In this document: positions 1 through 11,623 of the stretch, piece after piece
How the letters are laid out: each line of letters opens with the position of its first letter
Numbering within the stretch: position 1 is the first letter of the stretch
DNA from: Tubiluchus corallicola
Taxonomy: Eukaryota > Priapulida > Priapulimorpha > Priapulimorphida > Tubiluchidae
Assembly: GCA_030141605.1 (NCBI GenBank)
Contig: JAQGDQ010000208.1
Location: 186,001-250,000, forward strand
Direction: 5' to 3'
Length of the DNA stretch: 64,000 nucleotides
Made by a program: the position numbers and the translations under genes
The notes under the pieces: generated by a model
Told to the model about the DNA's origin: nothing
Seen by the model: only the letters and a program-made list of their open reading frames with translations
Database searches by the model: none

Positions 1-864
1 AATTGCACCTTATTACTTACTCAGTGGTGTATTGATATTTTGGCAACTCCATTAGCATAGGCAACAGAACATCTGAACATGATCACCAATATGAATCCTG
101 CTTTGACCAGAGTAGGAGCAGGGTCAGAGCCAAGTAAGTCAGTAGTGTGAGTGGTGTTGGCAAAGAATGTGGCTATGGTATACGTAACAGTAACCACAGT
201 TCTAAAAATTACTCGGCATTTAGGCTATTCTTTAAGAACTGATCTTTTTTAAACAGCTTTGCGGATGCAGTGGGTAGTCATTGTTATTACATTAATGTTA
301 GCTGCTTTAAAAAGCCACTGTGTTTGTGTAGCCAAGTCCAAAGACTTTTTTAATTGTTGTAAATCCTTTTAAACATATATAAGGCCTATTCTTACATGTG
401 GCAAGTCTGAACAAGTGCATTTTAACTAAAAGCTAGCTAAGATGCATGCATGTGTAGTTGGAAGAGAGATTCCAGCAGTCCAGTCATACTGCATTTATGT
501 ACAATGTGATTGTAGATGTTATGAGCTGCTTTTATAAATAATATGTATCACTCTATTGTACATAAAAGGCACTAACATATTACGGCAATGTTGCAGGATA
601 TAAGCAATTATGTTTTTTTCTGAGAATTTAGCACTTCTGTTCTACATTACCAACTGACTAAACTTAATTTTAGATTGTGATCCTGTCTATTAACTTTATT
701 TTTCTAGCTGCAAGAGCTTTATACTTGCGATTTAATTAAGAAGATATCAAGTCTTTTTGACATGGCAGTGCGTGCTCATAAATATAAAGATATTGAAAAT
801 TCTGCAAACTGCTTCCTATGCTTATATATGCTTATGTATTAATCTTTTTTTAAATTTCTTTCAG

Positions 865-1041
865 TCACTACTAGATGAGCCAAATCCCAATAGTCCAGCA
901 AACAGCTTAGCTGCTCAGCTTTATCAGGAAAACAAGAGGGAGTATGAGAAAAGGGTAGCTACAATTGTCGAGCAGAGCTGGGTGAGTTTTTATGACGAAG
1001 AAGATGGGGTAGAGAAAAGTGAGCAAGATGCAACCAGTTAG
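865..1041 (+). CDS. RAD6: RAD6-type ubiquitin-conjugating enzyme E2, last coding exon (partial gene)
   Basis: This exon encodes the C-terminal end of a RAD6/UBE2A/UBE2B ubiquitin-conjugating enzyme, which monoubiquitinates histone H2B and PCNA with Bre1- or Rad18-type ligases. The reading frame starts in phase 0 after a TTTCTTTCAG acceptor (862-864) with [14 protein letters not shown], then [15 protein letters not shown] and IVEQSW, nearly identical to the last helices of vertebrate UBE2A/B. The active-site cysteine and the rest of the UBC fold must be left of the window, because I see no further exon in 1-864. After EQSW, where vertebrate proteins end within a few residues, the frame runs 19 more codons into an acidic tail ([17 protein letters not shown]) and stops at TAG 1039-1041. 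A near-perfect donor, GG|GTGAGT, lies at 981/982 exactly at EQSW, so the tail may be intronic in some or all transcripts. Family identity is certain; the C-terminus is not. Confidence 0.93.
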   Translation, partial: SLLDEPNPNSPANSLAAQLYQENKREYEKRVATIVEQSWVSFYDEEDGVEKSEQDATS

Positions 1042-1725
1042 GATTTTTAGCCTCGGTGTCTTACATATTTATTTCTAGATAAATAATGTATAGCAACGTT
1101 TGCTGTGATTCCGCATAGTGCGATTTGTAAAAAAAACTATTTTGGTGCAATTGATGTAATTACGACGAATAATGACTTGCTGTTTCTCGATTCAGTGGTT
1201 TTAATTTAGGTTTTGCACCTTGCTTATATACTTGACTTGTGTAAGGCAAATATGCTATTTTTGCTTTAATTTTAAGAGTGAGTGTTTTCCTCTGTGAGCT
1301 GTTCCCCTTAGCAGTGTGAAAAAACAGGTTTAGTCTTTTAAAACTAATTTATTATTTTTCTTCATTTGACATGCTATGGTTAATAAGTAGTGATCCTTAC
1401 ATTATCAAATTTGATTTGATTTTTGTACATGCAAAATCTGTTGTTGTTACACAGAGCTGGTTAATCTTTACTTCACCACTATCTCATAATCCCTTCTTAC
1501 TGTTCTCAATAGATGTCACCATGTTATGCACATTACGCTGTTTCTAGCACTGTTTACAGGGTAGGTTCACCATCTAGCTATTAAAATTAATATTAAACTA
1601 ACAAATTATTATCCATTTATATGATGTCGTTAAAAAACTTATTCATGGTCAGTGTGCCATATTCATGCATGTGGCCATACTTTATCGTATATAAGCTATA
1701 GATAGAAATGCCCATATGCACTACA

Positions 1726-1817
1726 AAACATCTATGATGTAATACATATTCTTTAAGTTTTCCTGGTCTCTGCAAAACACCGATGATGTGATACAAATAC
1801 TTTAAGTTTTTGCTGGT
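1726..1817. repeat. Two-unit tandem duplication, period about 48 bp
   Basis: Two adjacent units share AAAACA-CnATGATGT-ATACA and CTTTAAGTTTT-CTGGT with a few mismatches (about 1726-1769 and 1774-1817). It lies downstream of the E2 exon; no function is evident. Confidence 0.6.
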
Positions 1818-2036
1818 ATTGGCTGTAAAGTTTTCTCTGACTGGAATTTCCAAGCTACATAATATTTAAACTCAATGTACTGTGCCATTGAGAATTGGGT
1901 AATCCACTAATGTTTATAACAAAAATGTCTTATTTGCCGGTAAATCTTATGTGGTGTTACTTTGCATACACAAGTACCAAAAAAACATTATGATATGTTT
2001 CCTTTTTCTGTTTGAAATATTCACCAGCTATTATTC

Positions 2037-2145
2037 CGTGAACCTTTTGCATTGTTATTCGGCCATTAAAAGTTTAAATGTTTGTATGAATGGTGCTATT
2101 AGTGTAAAGCCGAGTTTACTGTGAATACAGTTTGTGGAGTAAAGT
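2037..2145. repeat. Dispersed repeat copy 1
   Basis: This stretch resembles 5733-5830. Both contain TTCGGCCAT, TATGAATGGTGCTAT and a GAGTTTA block in the same order and spacing, with about one fifth of positions different. The second copy lies inside the inverted-repeat element at 5334-6059, so the shared sequence probably belongs to a mobile element. Confidence 0.5.
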
Positions 2146-5100
2146 TTGCATAGTTGGTTATAGTTTTTCTTTGGTATGCAACTATTGTATTTTGTTTTTC
2201 ATTTTGGATTTTGCCTACATGCTATAATTTGCCTATAAATATTAATCTGCACTTTAAGGTACTTCGTGTTTATTTATTTGCCGTGTTTTTTCATGCAGCT
2301 GCTGTTGATCAACATCGTAATATAAAAGATTTCTTTGTAAATGATTGCGATGCAATGGCTACTTTATGTTTGGTTGGCAAGAGTCATTGAAATCATGTAG
2401 CTTTGGTTGTTTTAGAATGTCGAGATTAGCAGAGCAATTGAATACACTCACCTCGCTGTATTTTTTGTCAGATGTAAGCATAAAGTCTTTATCTTGTTAG
2501 TTGGTTGCATAATGTAAATGCCCTTTACAGCAGTGTACATTTGTAATTTAAATCTATGTTTATTAACATAAATGCACCAGGAAACCTCTTTTCAGTATCC
2601 TGAAAGTAAACCTGCTTGAAAATTTACTTCGTCATAAAATCGGGTAATATGGATCTGTTTAACATTTGCAGCTTACTTATTTGCAACATCTACCAATAGT
2701 ATAGTACTGATTAGTACAGTACGAATAATTGTTTAGGTTTATTTAATTAGATTAATTAATAATGGAATGAACACAATTTTTTAAAACTAAACTTGCCAGG
2801 AAAGTTATCAAAACTGAAGACTGAAAATTTGGGTTTCTGCACCAATACTCCTAATTGTATCAAAAAAAGTTTACAGAGCACGCTACGATTTCAATATGTT
2901 TTCACTTAACCAGATGCAAGCCTAAACTGCAATCTACTACATTGCTATGTTTACCAGTATAGAATGCTTCAGTTACAAAACTCAGTATGCCAAGTGAACT
3001 TGCTGGTTTGTATTTTCAGTACAGTGTAATTATTCATACTACATGTACAGAATGTTGACACTTGCTGGTAGTCTTGTTCTTCTGCATATTGTAAAAAGCA
3101 CAAACTTTTGTATAAACTTTTTACCATGACAAATTTTAAAATGTATGCTGTCACCCATTAGATGTTTGAGAAACCAAAGCTCATAGAACTACTATTGTTG
3201 TAATCTAACCTTTTCACCTAGCCAATTTATGTACATAATCTACGCTTGTAAAATGTAAATAAAAACAAAGTTCCCATCAAATTATTGCCAGTAGTTTTCA
3301 GTTGTTACTGCACATATAAGACTGTGAGTACCAGACAAAACTGCCAATGCATCACGAAGTACAAACCAAGAGCTGTCATCACACAATTACAACAGATAAT
3401 AGAGTTTTTCAGATCTTTATTATCACAGCATCGGATAAACTCAAGTAACGAAAACTAATACGATAGCGGTGTTTTTTAAAAAAAATTTGTCTACTTCCTG
3501 TGAATAACACACAGACTTCATTAGAATTTGATCTTTACATATATTTAGCAACTTACAGTCCAAAGATTGGTTTGAAACAAAATCTAATATTTATGCAATT
3601 CATCTTGAAAACTGTTAGACTTCTGCTCTTGTGTTGGTCTTTTCTTGTACGAAGTATACAGCTTATTTGCAGGTACACTATGTTTCACTACTTACAAAAG
3701 TTTATTATTTGAAAATACATTTGAAAAAATTCCATCGCTTTGGAAATCACTACAGCTCGAATTAAAATAAAGAATTGCCTGGTGTCTTGGCTCTACTATA
3801 TAATAAATATACAAAAATTAATTACAATTTTACTATACTGTATTGGTATACGTTTGTTGGATGTTAAGCCTTTTATATCATCTACGCCTAGTCGCCTACA
3901 CCAATTTATAGCAACAAATGTGCCTATCAGTACTATTTCTCTGACATAAGTGTATAATAATTCCACCAACAGCAATCTGACTATTGTAAGTATAGCATTC
4001 ATACATATTTACAATTTGTAAGTATTCTGCATACTTTATGCTGCTAACTATCATTATTTATAACATATCATACATAACAATTAAAACCGGTTTATTTGCT
4101 TCACATATTTGAAGTTGCTCATATAGTGTTATACACGTAATGCAAAAACAAAGCTTATGCATATATCATTACCTATAACAATATACAATACAGTATGTAG
4201 AATGTACACAACAAAAGTTTTTAACATACTTTTATTATTGCATTGTGTTGTATATAATCAAGCTAACTGCCTAGGCCAATAAGCGAACTGCGGATTATAG
4301 AAATCAACTTTAATATTTTATACCAAGTATAGATACGGAAGAGGTTTACATGTAGTTTACTACGTAAATTATCTATAATACATATAAACATGAAAAAATA
4401 AAAAATAAACATAAAAGTTTATAATATCCACCACTGAAAACAGTTAAGAATAAGGTTTTTTATTTTTCTTAGAGAGCATAGTTGATATATAATCATACTT
4501 ACTAAATGAGAAAAAAATAATATTTGAAATTTAGCATTATTTGCAGGGCTAAATGATTTCTGCAATTTCAGTGCCTGCAGATTATTTTTAACTAAACGTA
4601 TAAGTATGTGGCTTAGTAGCGAAAATGGAAGATAACGATCATACGTACATACGGTAAGGATGACGTTATGCCCAGCAAAATAAAAAATAACAGTTACATA
4701 ATGTGCACATTGAATATTTACACACACATTTGTTTATTATTTGTAAATTTTCGCACATGACATATATTAAAGGAAGATAAATTTTATTACGAGATTAAAG
4801 GAAAAACCAATCCATGAACAACATTTATTCAATTTTACTATACAATTAAAAATATTGAAATAACCACACAATATACACGCATAAAATACCTTCTTTATAA
4901 ATGTAAAAGAAGTTTAAATATTTTCTCATCTCCTACCAAACGAACATCGCTGCCGGCATATTTGAAAAAATGAAGGCAAGCTGTGGTGAAGGTATGCGCT
5001 GCAAAATTTCTACTGTTAACTCAGATTCAAGCAGTGTTATTTAACTGTGTTTATGTAAAAGTTAGTCATTGGATTAATTATGACCAAATTTAAAGTGGTT

Positions 5101-5333
5101 ACATATATTAATCCACAGGATTATATGTTAAAATGTATAAGTAGTGTACAGTAACTGTCAATAATTAATTTTGCAGATTTTTGTTGACTTTCAGATGTGC
5201 ATACAAACTTGCAAGCACAAAGTAAGTGCCACGCGGGTTAATTAGTTTATAAAGATCGCTCTGTAAATCAAAAAAAGATTGCTGAAACAAATGGCGAAAT
5301 GAGTGTTTTTACTGCACAGTAACCAGATGAAGA

Positions 5334-6059
5334 GATCACGACTTTAAATTGATTTTACTAATTGCACGAGGTGCTTATCACAGTTTTATTGCTGAAAATT
5401 TCCATCATTTTTCTAAAATAATAAAGTAAGCTCAACTTCCCAAGTGGCTTTTGCTTTAAAGATTGTTAAAAATCGTTACTGGGGTATAATTTCAGTTCCT
5501 CAACAAGGAACTGTGGCGGGACATAAATGTGTCAGTTACAAATTTATATCATGGAAAAAAAATTGCATTTACCGTTCTTGCATTACAATTACCACTCCAA
5601 TTATTTTCATCCACTATTGAGTTAATGAACTCAACAAATGAAGGATTATGCAGGAACATTGTTTTTTTATAAGGTAAAAATTATGGCGTGATATTGAGCT
5701 TTTACTCTTTGATATATTGACCAACTGTAGTTCAGTGAACTTTCCGAGTTATTTTTCGGCCATCAAACATTCATATGAATGGTGCTATTTATATAAAACT
5801 GAGTTTATTGCGCATCTGGTTGGTGTTATGAAGTCTGAATCAGTTACTGGGCTTTAATAAATTAATATGAGTTTTGCGTAAATGCGCAACAAGAAAATTA
5901 GTTGAACCATTTTACAAGCATAATAGAATTCAAGGCAACAGCTAAGGTTATCAGAAAGTTGAACTTACTTTAATATTTGAAAAGCGTTAGAAAGTTTCAG
6001 CAATAAAACTTGTAATTAACACCTCGCGCAATTAGTAAACTCAATCTAAATTCGTGATC
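5334..6059. mobile_element. MITE-like element with about 105-bp terminal inverted repeats
   Basis: The left arm (5334-5440) begins GATCACGACTTTAAATTGA and continues through TACTAATTGCACGAGGTG and TTTTATTGCTGAAA to AAAGTAAGCTCAACTT. The right arm (5953-6059), reverse-complemented, gives GATCACGAATTTAGATTGA, TACTAATTGCGCGAGGTG, TTTTATTGCTGAAA and AAAGTAAGTTCAACTT in the same order. The 726-bp span has no coding capacity and its middle carries the second copy of the 2037-2145 repeat. I could not settle a target-site duplication, so the superfamily is unknown. The arms differ at many positions, so the insertion is old. Confidence 0.72.
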
Positions 6060-6528
6060 ACATCATGCTTAGGCAATCTCATTTTGAACGATGTCAATTT
6101 GATGCAGTACAGTATCAACACCTATTCCACTAGATTTTGCAGCAGCAGTCACATTACCAACTATAAAAAATCATAAAATATTAAACAAAAGATTATTAAT
6201 CTATTTTTGCACACTATATAATGAAAAACATTTACTGACAATAGTACAGTAAACTCAAAGCTTGACTAGTTAACCCCAACAAAGAAAAATCATTTTAACA
6301 AGCTAAAACTGAACTCTCTAAGCTAAGTAACTGCCTGACCAGTACTATATCTGTTAGCAGGATTGTATGCTTATCTGAAGTCACCAACCAATCTATTTTT
6401 GATTATGTACAGTACACACACATTTTGAGGTACAATGCTGTTGATTAAAGCTACGTAAACACATTACAGTTGTTCCTAGTTGATCTGATGACCAATTTTC
6501 ACATAAACAACATTAAACAAAGACTTAA

Positions 6529-9268
6529 GAACGCGTCCGCGAGAAGACCATGCAAAATCGAAAAATTCCGGCACAAGGTTAGGTAAACCGATTCAGACCA
6601 AAGTTCGGGTATGATGTCCACTAGTCACTAGTATTCACTATGTGAATCCGCTTGGTCCAACTCCTCGTAGTAGCAGAGGTACGGCATAGGCCGATTTTCA
6701 TGAAAAAATGCCTATTTTTCTCTATTTCTTTACTCATATTTGAAGGATTAACCATGCAACAACCACTGAGTTTGAATAGATCTGACTCTGCACAGTATTG
6801 GGTCTTGTTATCTTCTACAAAATGACTTTTCGACTTTTGTCCCAAACCCCCCTCTTTCAGCTCTACTGGGGGTCTTTAAGCTCGCATTACGCACAAGATG
6901 CAAATACTCAGTCATTTCAAAGTCTTATATCTCACCCACTGCGGGGGCGGGAACAAAAATATTGATATGTATGTGAATAGAGCATCCCATCTCACTATGT
7001 TGCAGTGACAATTTCGATGGAGCGAATTTCCACCCTATTGTAAATGACCCTTGAAAGAGGCATATATCAGGGCGAAAATATAGGTAACAACGTTCATCAA
7101 AAAGCTTCGTGTAGGTAAACATGAGTTGTCAAATCTTGTCAAAATACTTCAAAACGTCATAAATATTCATCTTTGGCAACTAGGGGCCTGGACAGCACAT
7201 TGGTTAAACTACCGACAGGACTGGACTCTCGCATTCAAGATGGCGGCCACTGCTGAACTAAAATGTTCGTTTTCTGGGCTGTTTACCAGCGTTAAATGCG
7301 GTATTCTGACTAGTTATCCGCACGAAACGAATATTGTGAATCTATTAGCCTGGACTAAAGACACTGGACCGCATTTAGAGCGCTTCCTTCTTCAAAAAAA
7401 TGAAATATCTACGGAATGGAAATTGCTTCTTGCAAGGACTGGAAAATGTTTTATGTACTGTTTATTTTCTATGCTTTGTAAATGTTATGTACAGGTTATT
7501 ACCTAGTTATTACTCATTGTCTTACATAGGCGTACAAGCCAGGACACAAAGAAAATTGCCCTAAATCTGAGCAAATGCCCAAAAAGTATGGGACAGACTT
7601 CCCCAAAAATATCCTTTGTCCGGTGATTTTTTGACTGTAAAACATCGAAAATTTTTGTGCCATTGACGCAATCATTCGATCACACTATTAATATTTTTTG
7701 TCAGAAGTATCGATTTCGTGCCACAAATAAATTTTGGGCGAAGAAAAATTTTCTGAGCTAAATATCACCGCCATCCCCCTAGAAGCGGCCCATGCGCTTA
7801 TATTGTCTCATGTTTAGACTGTAAGATTTTCGCTTTATCACTTTCCCCATGATACATTTGTCTATATTTCTGTATCTATCTTCTAGGGATAATCTACCTG
7901 CATCGATAATTCTTTCTCTATTATTTAGATATTATGGTTTTGATTACTTGTACTACTCTTCAGTGATAGGATTATGCTGCTACAATAGGACTTATTTTGG
8001 ACTTAGAGAAATTAATTCTAACTTGAGTTTTATAGTTTTTCATTTTTGTACTGATATTCATAATCTTCTATGTATAGCCATGAAGCTTATTCATATAAAA
8101 AGTATAAAAAAATGAACGGATGTATAAAAATGAACGGATTTCTATTTTATATGTATATACCAAGTGTTGTCTTTCAATCTTAACAATCGGTACTTCTTTT
8201 CTATTAGAGGGCTTATTGTTTAGTCTTTCCTGGTATCCACTAGCGATTCAGTGTGTAGAGAATGCCCTGAATCAGGGTTGTACTCAGTACCTAGGGCATG
8301 CATGATGTTCTGTCCAGAAATCCATCAGAAGAGGCAATTATTCATATTTGTAGTCATATGAAAATTCCGACATAACTAAACCAATTTAAGATGAAATTCT
8401 CAAATTTCTAGCAATTTCCATGGCAGAGGAATCTATTGCTACTAGGATATGAGAGCCCTAGTCACAGAAAATGCAGGTTAAATGTGGCTAAATGTCTACT
8501 GTCATATACGACCTGAGCCAAGTATGTCTACTTTTTACACATGGACGGAATTACTATGGAAAGTAAAAAAGTGTGTTGATAAGGCAGTTTTTTCTAACAG
8601 TGCCCCCTCTACATAATGTCATTCGTGATATTATCTCAGCTCGTGCGTTTTCATGAAATTTAGAATACAGATTTGTCACTTATAATCCAGCACATAGATA
8701 GAAAAAATATTGAAAAACTACAAAAAAGGGGAATTTTGCCAATTTTTGTGAAATTTTAAAGTGCCAGTACTAAATACTGAAACAGCCTCCAGCGAATTTT
8801 CTTTTTTATATTATTAGTGAGGATGATGGTTAACACATACATGAAAACCAGAAGTTGTGTAGCCCCACAGTGGGCGAGTTATGAGCCTTACAACTTAACC
8901 TCTACCTGGACTCTTAACAAAGAGCCGAATTTGAAAAATCCCGTTCTCTGATACTATTAATAGTATGTCAGAAAAAGTTAGGATATCAGAAGACAATGTC
9001 TGGGTCTATGTACCAGCCAACTTACATCGACCCATCTATAATAGTTTATACAGGACAAAAAGTTAAAATAATTCCCCAAAATAGCAATTTTTTGCCTCTT
9101 TTGAAGTCAATTTCTTGATGTGGTCATTTCTCTGCCAATAGTAGCTCGATCGATTTGATATCTTAGTTACATGGTTTTGGGGGGTCGCCCTTCATGTTAG
9201 AAAAAAATGATATAAATTCGTCACCCCTCATGTGCCACCCCCTGCATGGTGCTCTCGCGGACTCGTTC
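6529..9268. mobile_element. TTAA-flanked DNA transposon, probably non-autonomous (2.74 kb)
   Basis: The left end reads TTAA (6525-6528) then GAACGCGTCCGCGAGAAGAC. The right end, reverse-complemented, reads TTAA (9269-9272) then GAACGAGTCCGCGAGAGCAC, both followed by CATGCA. This gives about 26-bp terminal inverted repeats with three mismatches and a TTAA target duplication, as seen in the piggyBac and Kolobok superfamilies. No transposase is recognisable: the internal ORFs are short (minus 6621-6845 and 6925-7122, plus 7240-7506). The interior is more GC-rich in patches than the surroundings. Superfamily assignment rests only on the TTAA duplication. Confidence 0.7.
7240..7506 (+). CDS. Exon-like ORF inside the TTAA element, unknown product
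   Basis: An ATG in a strong context (CAAGATGGCGGCC) opens an 88-codon frame, MAATAELKCSFSGLFTSV..., with a plausible amphipathic part HLERFLLQKNEISTEWK near residues 45-61. I do not recognise the family. The first about 70 residues look coding in composition; the last about 20 (rich in C, F, M) may already be intron, with possible donors TTT|GTAAAT near 7474 or ACAG|GTTATT near 7495. It could be a first exon of a host gene captured by the transposon, part of a diverged transposase, or chance. The frame is open upstream to 7126 but without another ATG, so I chose 7240. Confidence 0.3.
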   Translation: MAATAELKCSFSGLFTSVKCGILTSYPHETNIVNLLAWTKDTGPHLERFLLQKNEISTEWKLLLARTGKCFMYCLFSMLCKCYVQVIT

Positions 9269-9319
9269 TTAATTAGTTAGAATAGCAGAACTGAGCTGCA
9301 GAAATTTTGATATGCATGC

Positions 9320-9560
9320 CTTCATGCTATCCATCAACTTAGGTTATTTTTTCGAATATGCCCGTAGCGAGACTGTTTGGTAGGAGAAAGAAATGATTTC
9401 AATTTCCTTGCATTTTTAAGCGAGGCATTTATGTGTGCATATTGTATGGTAATTTCAATATTTTTAACTGTATATTACAATACAGTGAGATGTTGTTCAA
9501 GGGTTAGTTTTTTCCATTAAAAAAGATGGTCGAAAACAGATTCAATTTGATAAAGAACAT
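9320..9560. repeat. Dispersed repeat, copy A (pairs with 14765-15010)
   Basis: Blocks shared in order with 14765-15010 are TTCnAATATGCC, CGAGnCT, GAAATGATTT versus AAAATGATTT, GGCATTTATGTG, AATTTCAATATTT, GTTGnTCAAGG and TTTTTCC. Similarity is diffuse, consistent with old copies of one non-coding element. Copy A begins about 50 bp right of the TTAA transposon. Confidence 0.55.
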
Positions 9561-10480
9561 ATTTTTGAATCGGACAATAACTTTCAACTACTGGTATTCA
9601 ATGTTTTAATAACTTACTGTAGGCTGCTCATGTAACATGCTAGCATTTAGTTCATGCGCAGTATATATATGTGAGGGCATTTGCCAAAGTCCAGCCAAAA
9701 TGTAGTAGTCAAGTCAAGTCACAGTTAAGTCAGCCATTTGAAATTGTAGGAACTCATGCACTGATGCTTGTAATCGCAATCCCTGCGAAGAGCACGTGTA
9801 TGAAAGCACCTCAAGCTTTAGCTCACCATGTTTTAGTAACCAAGTTTGTTAATGATTCAGCAGCCAAATGAACATTCAATAGTTTTGAGCTAACCTTGCA
9901 CAAAAACGATTTCCATGAGATTACTGGTGATTCTAATCAGTTAAATTCGAGAGTCAAAATCTGAGATCTGGATCAAGTCCAATTTTGGCATAATCAAATG
10001 GTGGTGCCACAGAATTACAATGGTGGTGGGATTAATAATCGATTACAACTGCTTTGGGTCATTTCCAATTATGAGTTATTTTTAGTTGCCAAATTGGTTG
10101 TATTACCAAAATTATTTATAATTTATTTTTCGAAAAATTTATAAAAATTGAAGGTGAAATATGGCTTGTCAATGTGGTAAACTCAAGCAGTATGGCTTTG
10201 TGCAGTAACTTACAATGCTGGCATAGCTGCTTAGAGTAGACATGAAGGTTTTTCATAAGCATGAAGACTTGATTTTAGTGTGTACCTGCTTTCTTATAAG
10301 TCAATTATAATCGATTGTCAAATAGGTTTTGTATCCAATTAATCGATTACAAAAAAGCAACTGACATCCAACCACTAAACTATATTAATTTTTTCCAGCT
10401 TACATATCCTTGTGCAACAATTTTGTTTTGAAGACAAATTCAAGTCACTCACGGTATGAATTTTCAAATACATCCGAAGA
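9561..10480. other. Non-coding interval before the C/EBP-gamma 3' end
   Basis: I see no gene here. A 66-codon frame at 9671-9871 has no recognisable protein features. The sequence is AT-rich. Confidence 0.4.
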
Positions 10481-10488
10481 TCATAATT

Positions 10489-10494
10489 TTTATT
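10489..10494 (-). terminator. Candidate polyadenylation signal of the C/EBP-gamma gene
   Basis: TTTATT on the plus strand reads AATAAA on the minus strand about 435 bases downstream of the stop codon. It is the closest clean hexamer I noticed on that strand, which would give a 3' UTR of roughly 0.45 kb. Confidence 0.4.
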
Positions 10495-10929
10495 TCTAAA
10501 TGGCAACCAATGACTATGAATTTAACTCATCCATGAAATTAACAATGCAGGGTTTATTTTAACCCAAATTTTAATTTGTGGCATCTTTCCAAACAATAAA
10601 AGCCTTTTAAAATATCCAGAACGTGGCAAACCACATCGAACACCATTTAATTTTTACAATGCACGCAATTCAAAACCCTCAAAATTTTGAGTTCCGATGC
10701 TAATTCACTCTCACACAGCCTATTAACATCACCAATAATCTCTCAGTTTTATCTCGTTTCACAAGGTTTTCATTTTGACTTTTGAATACCGTTAATGTTC
10801 GTTAATAACAATACTTTCCCACATTTTCTTTGGCTATTAATCATCATCAACTTGCACTGGACGTCCATTTACTATGCGGCGCATTGTAATAAACAGACTT
10901 CCTGTAAAAGGGAAGCCTTCCCGGCCTAG

Positions 10930-11346
10930 CTATCCCTCAGTCATTCTGGCTTTCGAGCGAACAGCCTCAGTGTACTTGTGATCGTTGTTGGCACCAGCAA
11001 CGATTGCTGTATCAGAGCGTTTCGAGCCCACGTTCAAAGTTAGAACCGGGGAACTGTTACTGTCAGAGACAGTTGCAATGGCACCGCCAGGACCTCTGTT
11101 GGTGCTGCTCAAAAGCAGCTCACGTAATACACTCAGTTCTCTAGATAGTGTAGTGATTCTGTCCTCTAAAGCTTCATTTTCTTCTCTTAAAAGCTTGATT
11201 CGTTCAATAGTTTGCCGCTTCTTAATCTTGCTACTTTCACGGCTCTTTTTCACTGCTTCATTATTACGATCACGGCGCTGTCTGTAATCTTCACTGTTCT
11301 TAGTTTGCTTTTGATTGCCAGTCTTTTTTGCAGGCGTTCGACCCAT
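10930..11346 (-). CDS. CEBPG: C/EBP-gamma-like bZIP transcription factor
   Basis: A 138-residue nuclear bZIP protein, close to vertebrate CEBPG in size and layout. A short lysine-rich N-terminus leads into the basic region at about residues 20-42 (EDYRQRRDRNNEAVKKSR, with the DNA-contacting N-x-x-A-x-x-x-S-R signature at 28-36). A leucine zipper follows at about 50-80 (LLREENEALEDRITTLSREL, then SVLRELLL), and then a non-conserved tail. There is no transactivation domain, as in C/EBP-gamma, which works by heterodimerising with other C/EBPs and ATF proteins. The ATG at 11346-11344 was chosen over an upstream in-frame TTG. The CDS lies in one exon; a TTTTTTCAG acceptor at 11375-11377 and a donor ACG|GTAAGC at 11541/11540 define a 166-bp 5' UTR intron. 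The C/EBP gene lies head-to-head about 4.5 kb away. Confidence 0.92.
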   Translation of the reverse strand: MGRTPAKKTGNQKQTKNSEDYRQRRDRNNEAVKKSRESSKIKKRQTIERIKLLREENEALEDRITTLSRELSVLRELLLSSTNRGPGGAIATVSDSNSSPVLTLNVGSKRSDTAIVAGANNDHKYTEAVRSKARMTEG

Positions 11347-11373
11347 GATTTTACACAAATGTTAAAGATAGGA

Positions 11374-11590
11374 CCTGAAAAAATAAACGAAACACTAATG
11401 CTTCATAAACACCTAAAATGCCTCTCTGTAAAATAGTCAGTTGCACCAAAAGGAAATTAGTGTGTTGCAGTTAATCTAATGCATTCCTCTATGTTGTGAC
11501 TTCATTTGCACCATTTATGAGCCAATAATAATATGCTTACCGTAACTGAAAAAAATTACGACTGAGACTGAGAAAACAGGACTAGATTAA
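11374..11590 (-). other. CEBPG: 5' UTR exon and intron of the C/EBP-gamma gene
   Basis: On the minus strand a non-coding first exon probably starts near 11590 and ends at 11541 (TTACG|GTAAGCAT). The intron spans 11540-11375, and the coding exon resumes at 11374, 28 bases before the ATG. The splice sites are good consensus matches; the transcription start is inferred from the TATA-like box. Confidence 0.6.
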
Positions 11591-11615
11591 CGTGCGCATG
11601 TCATTACTGGACAAG

Positions 11616-11623
11616 TATTTATA
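11616..11623 (-). promoter_or_regulatory. TATA-like box for C/EBP-gamma
   Basis: The minus strand reads TATAAATA, placing initiation about 30 bases on, near 11590, just upstream of the inferred 5' UTR exon. An inverted CCAAT (ATTGG on the minus strand) lies a few bases upstream near 11628-11633. Confidence 0.5.

Larger units (their letters stand above)
1042..5333. other. 3' flank of the E2 gene and non-coding DNA
   Basis: I see no supportable gene here. Open frames are short, AT-driven and lack recognisable protein sequence. AATAAA at 3259-3264 is a distant candidate polyadenylation signal. Two small repeats within it (1726-1817 and 2037-2145) are listed separately. Confidence 0.5.

Noticed and set aside
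757-864. Frame extending upstream of the RAD6 exon to 757
   Set aside because: The sequence before 865 is intron-like and ends in a pyrimidine tract and CAG; the conserved E2 sequence starts precisely after it.
9671-9871. 66-codon plus frame
   Set aside because: No ATG context, splice sites or recognisable protein motif; no more than expected by chance.
10985-11436. Plus-strand frames over the C/EBP-gamma exon
   Set aside because: They are antisense shadows of the bZIP coding sequence.
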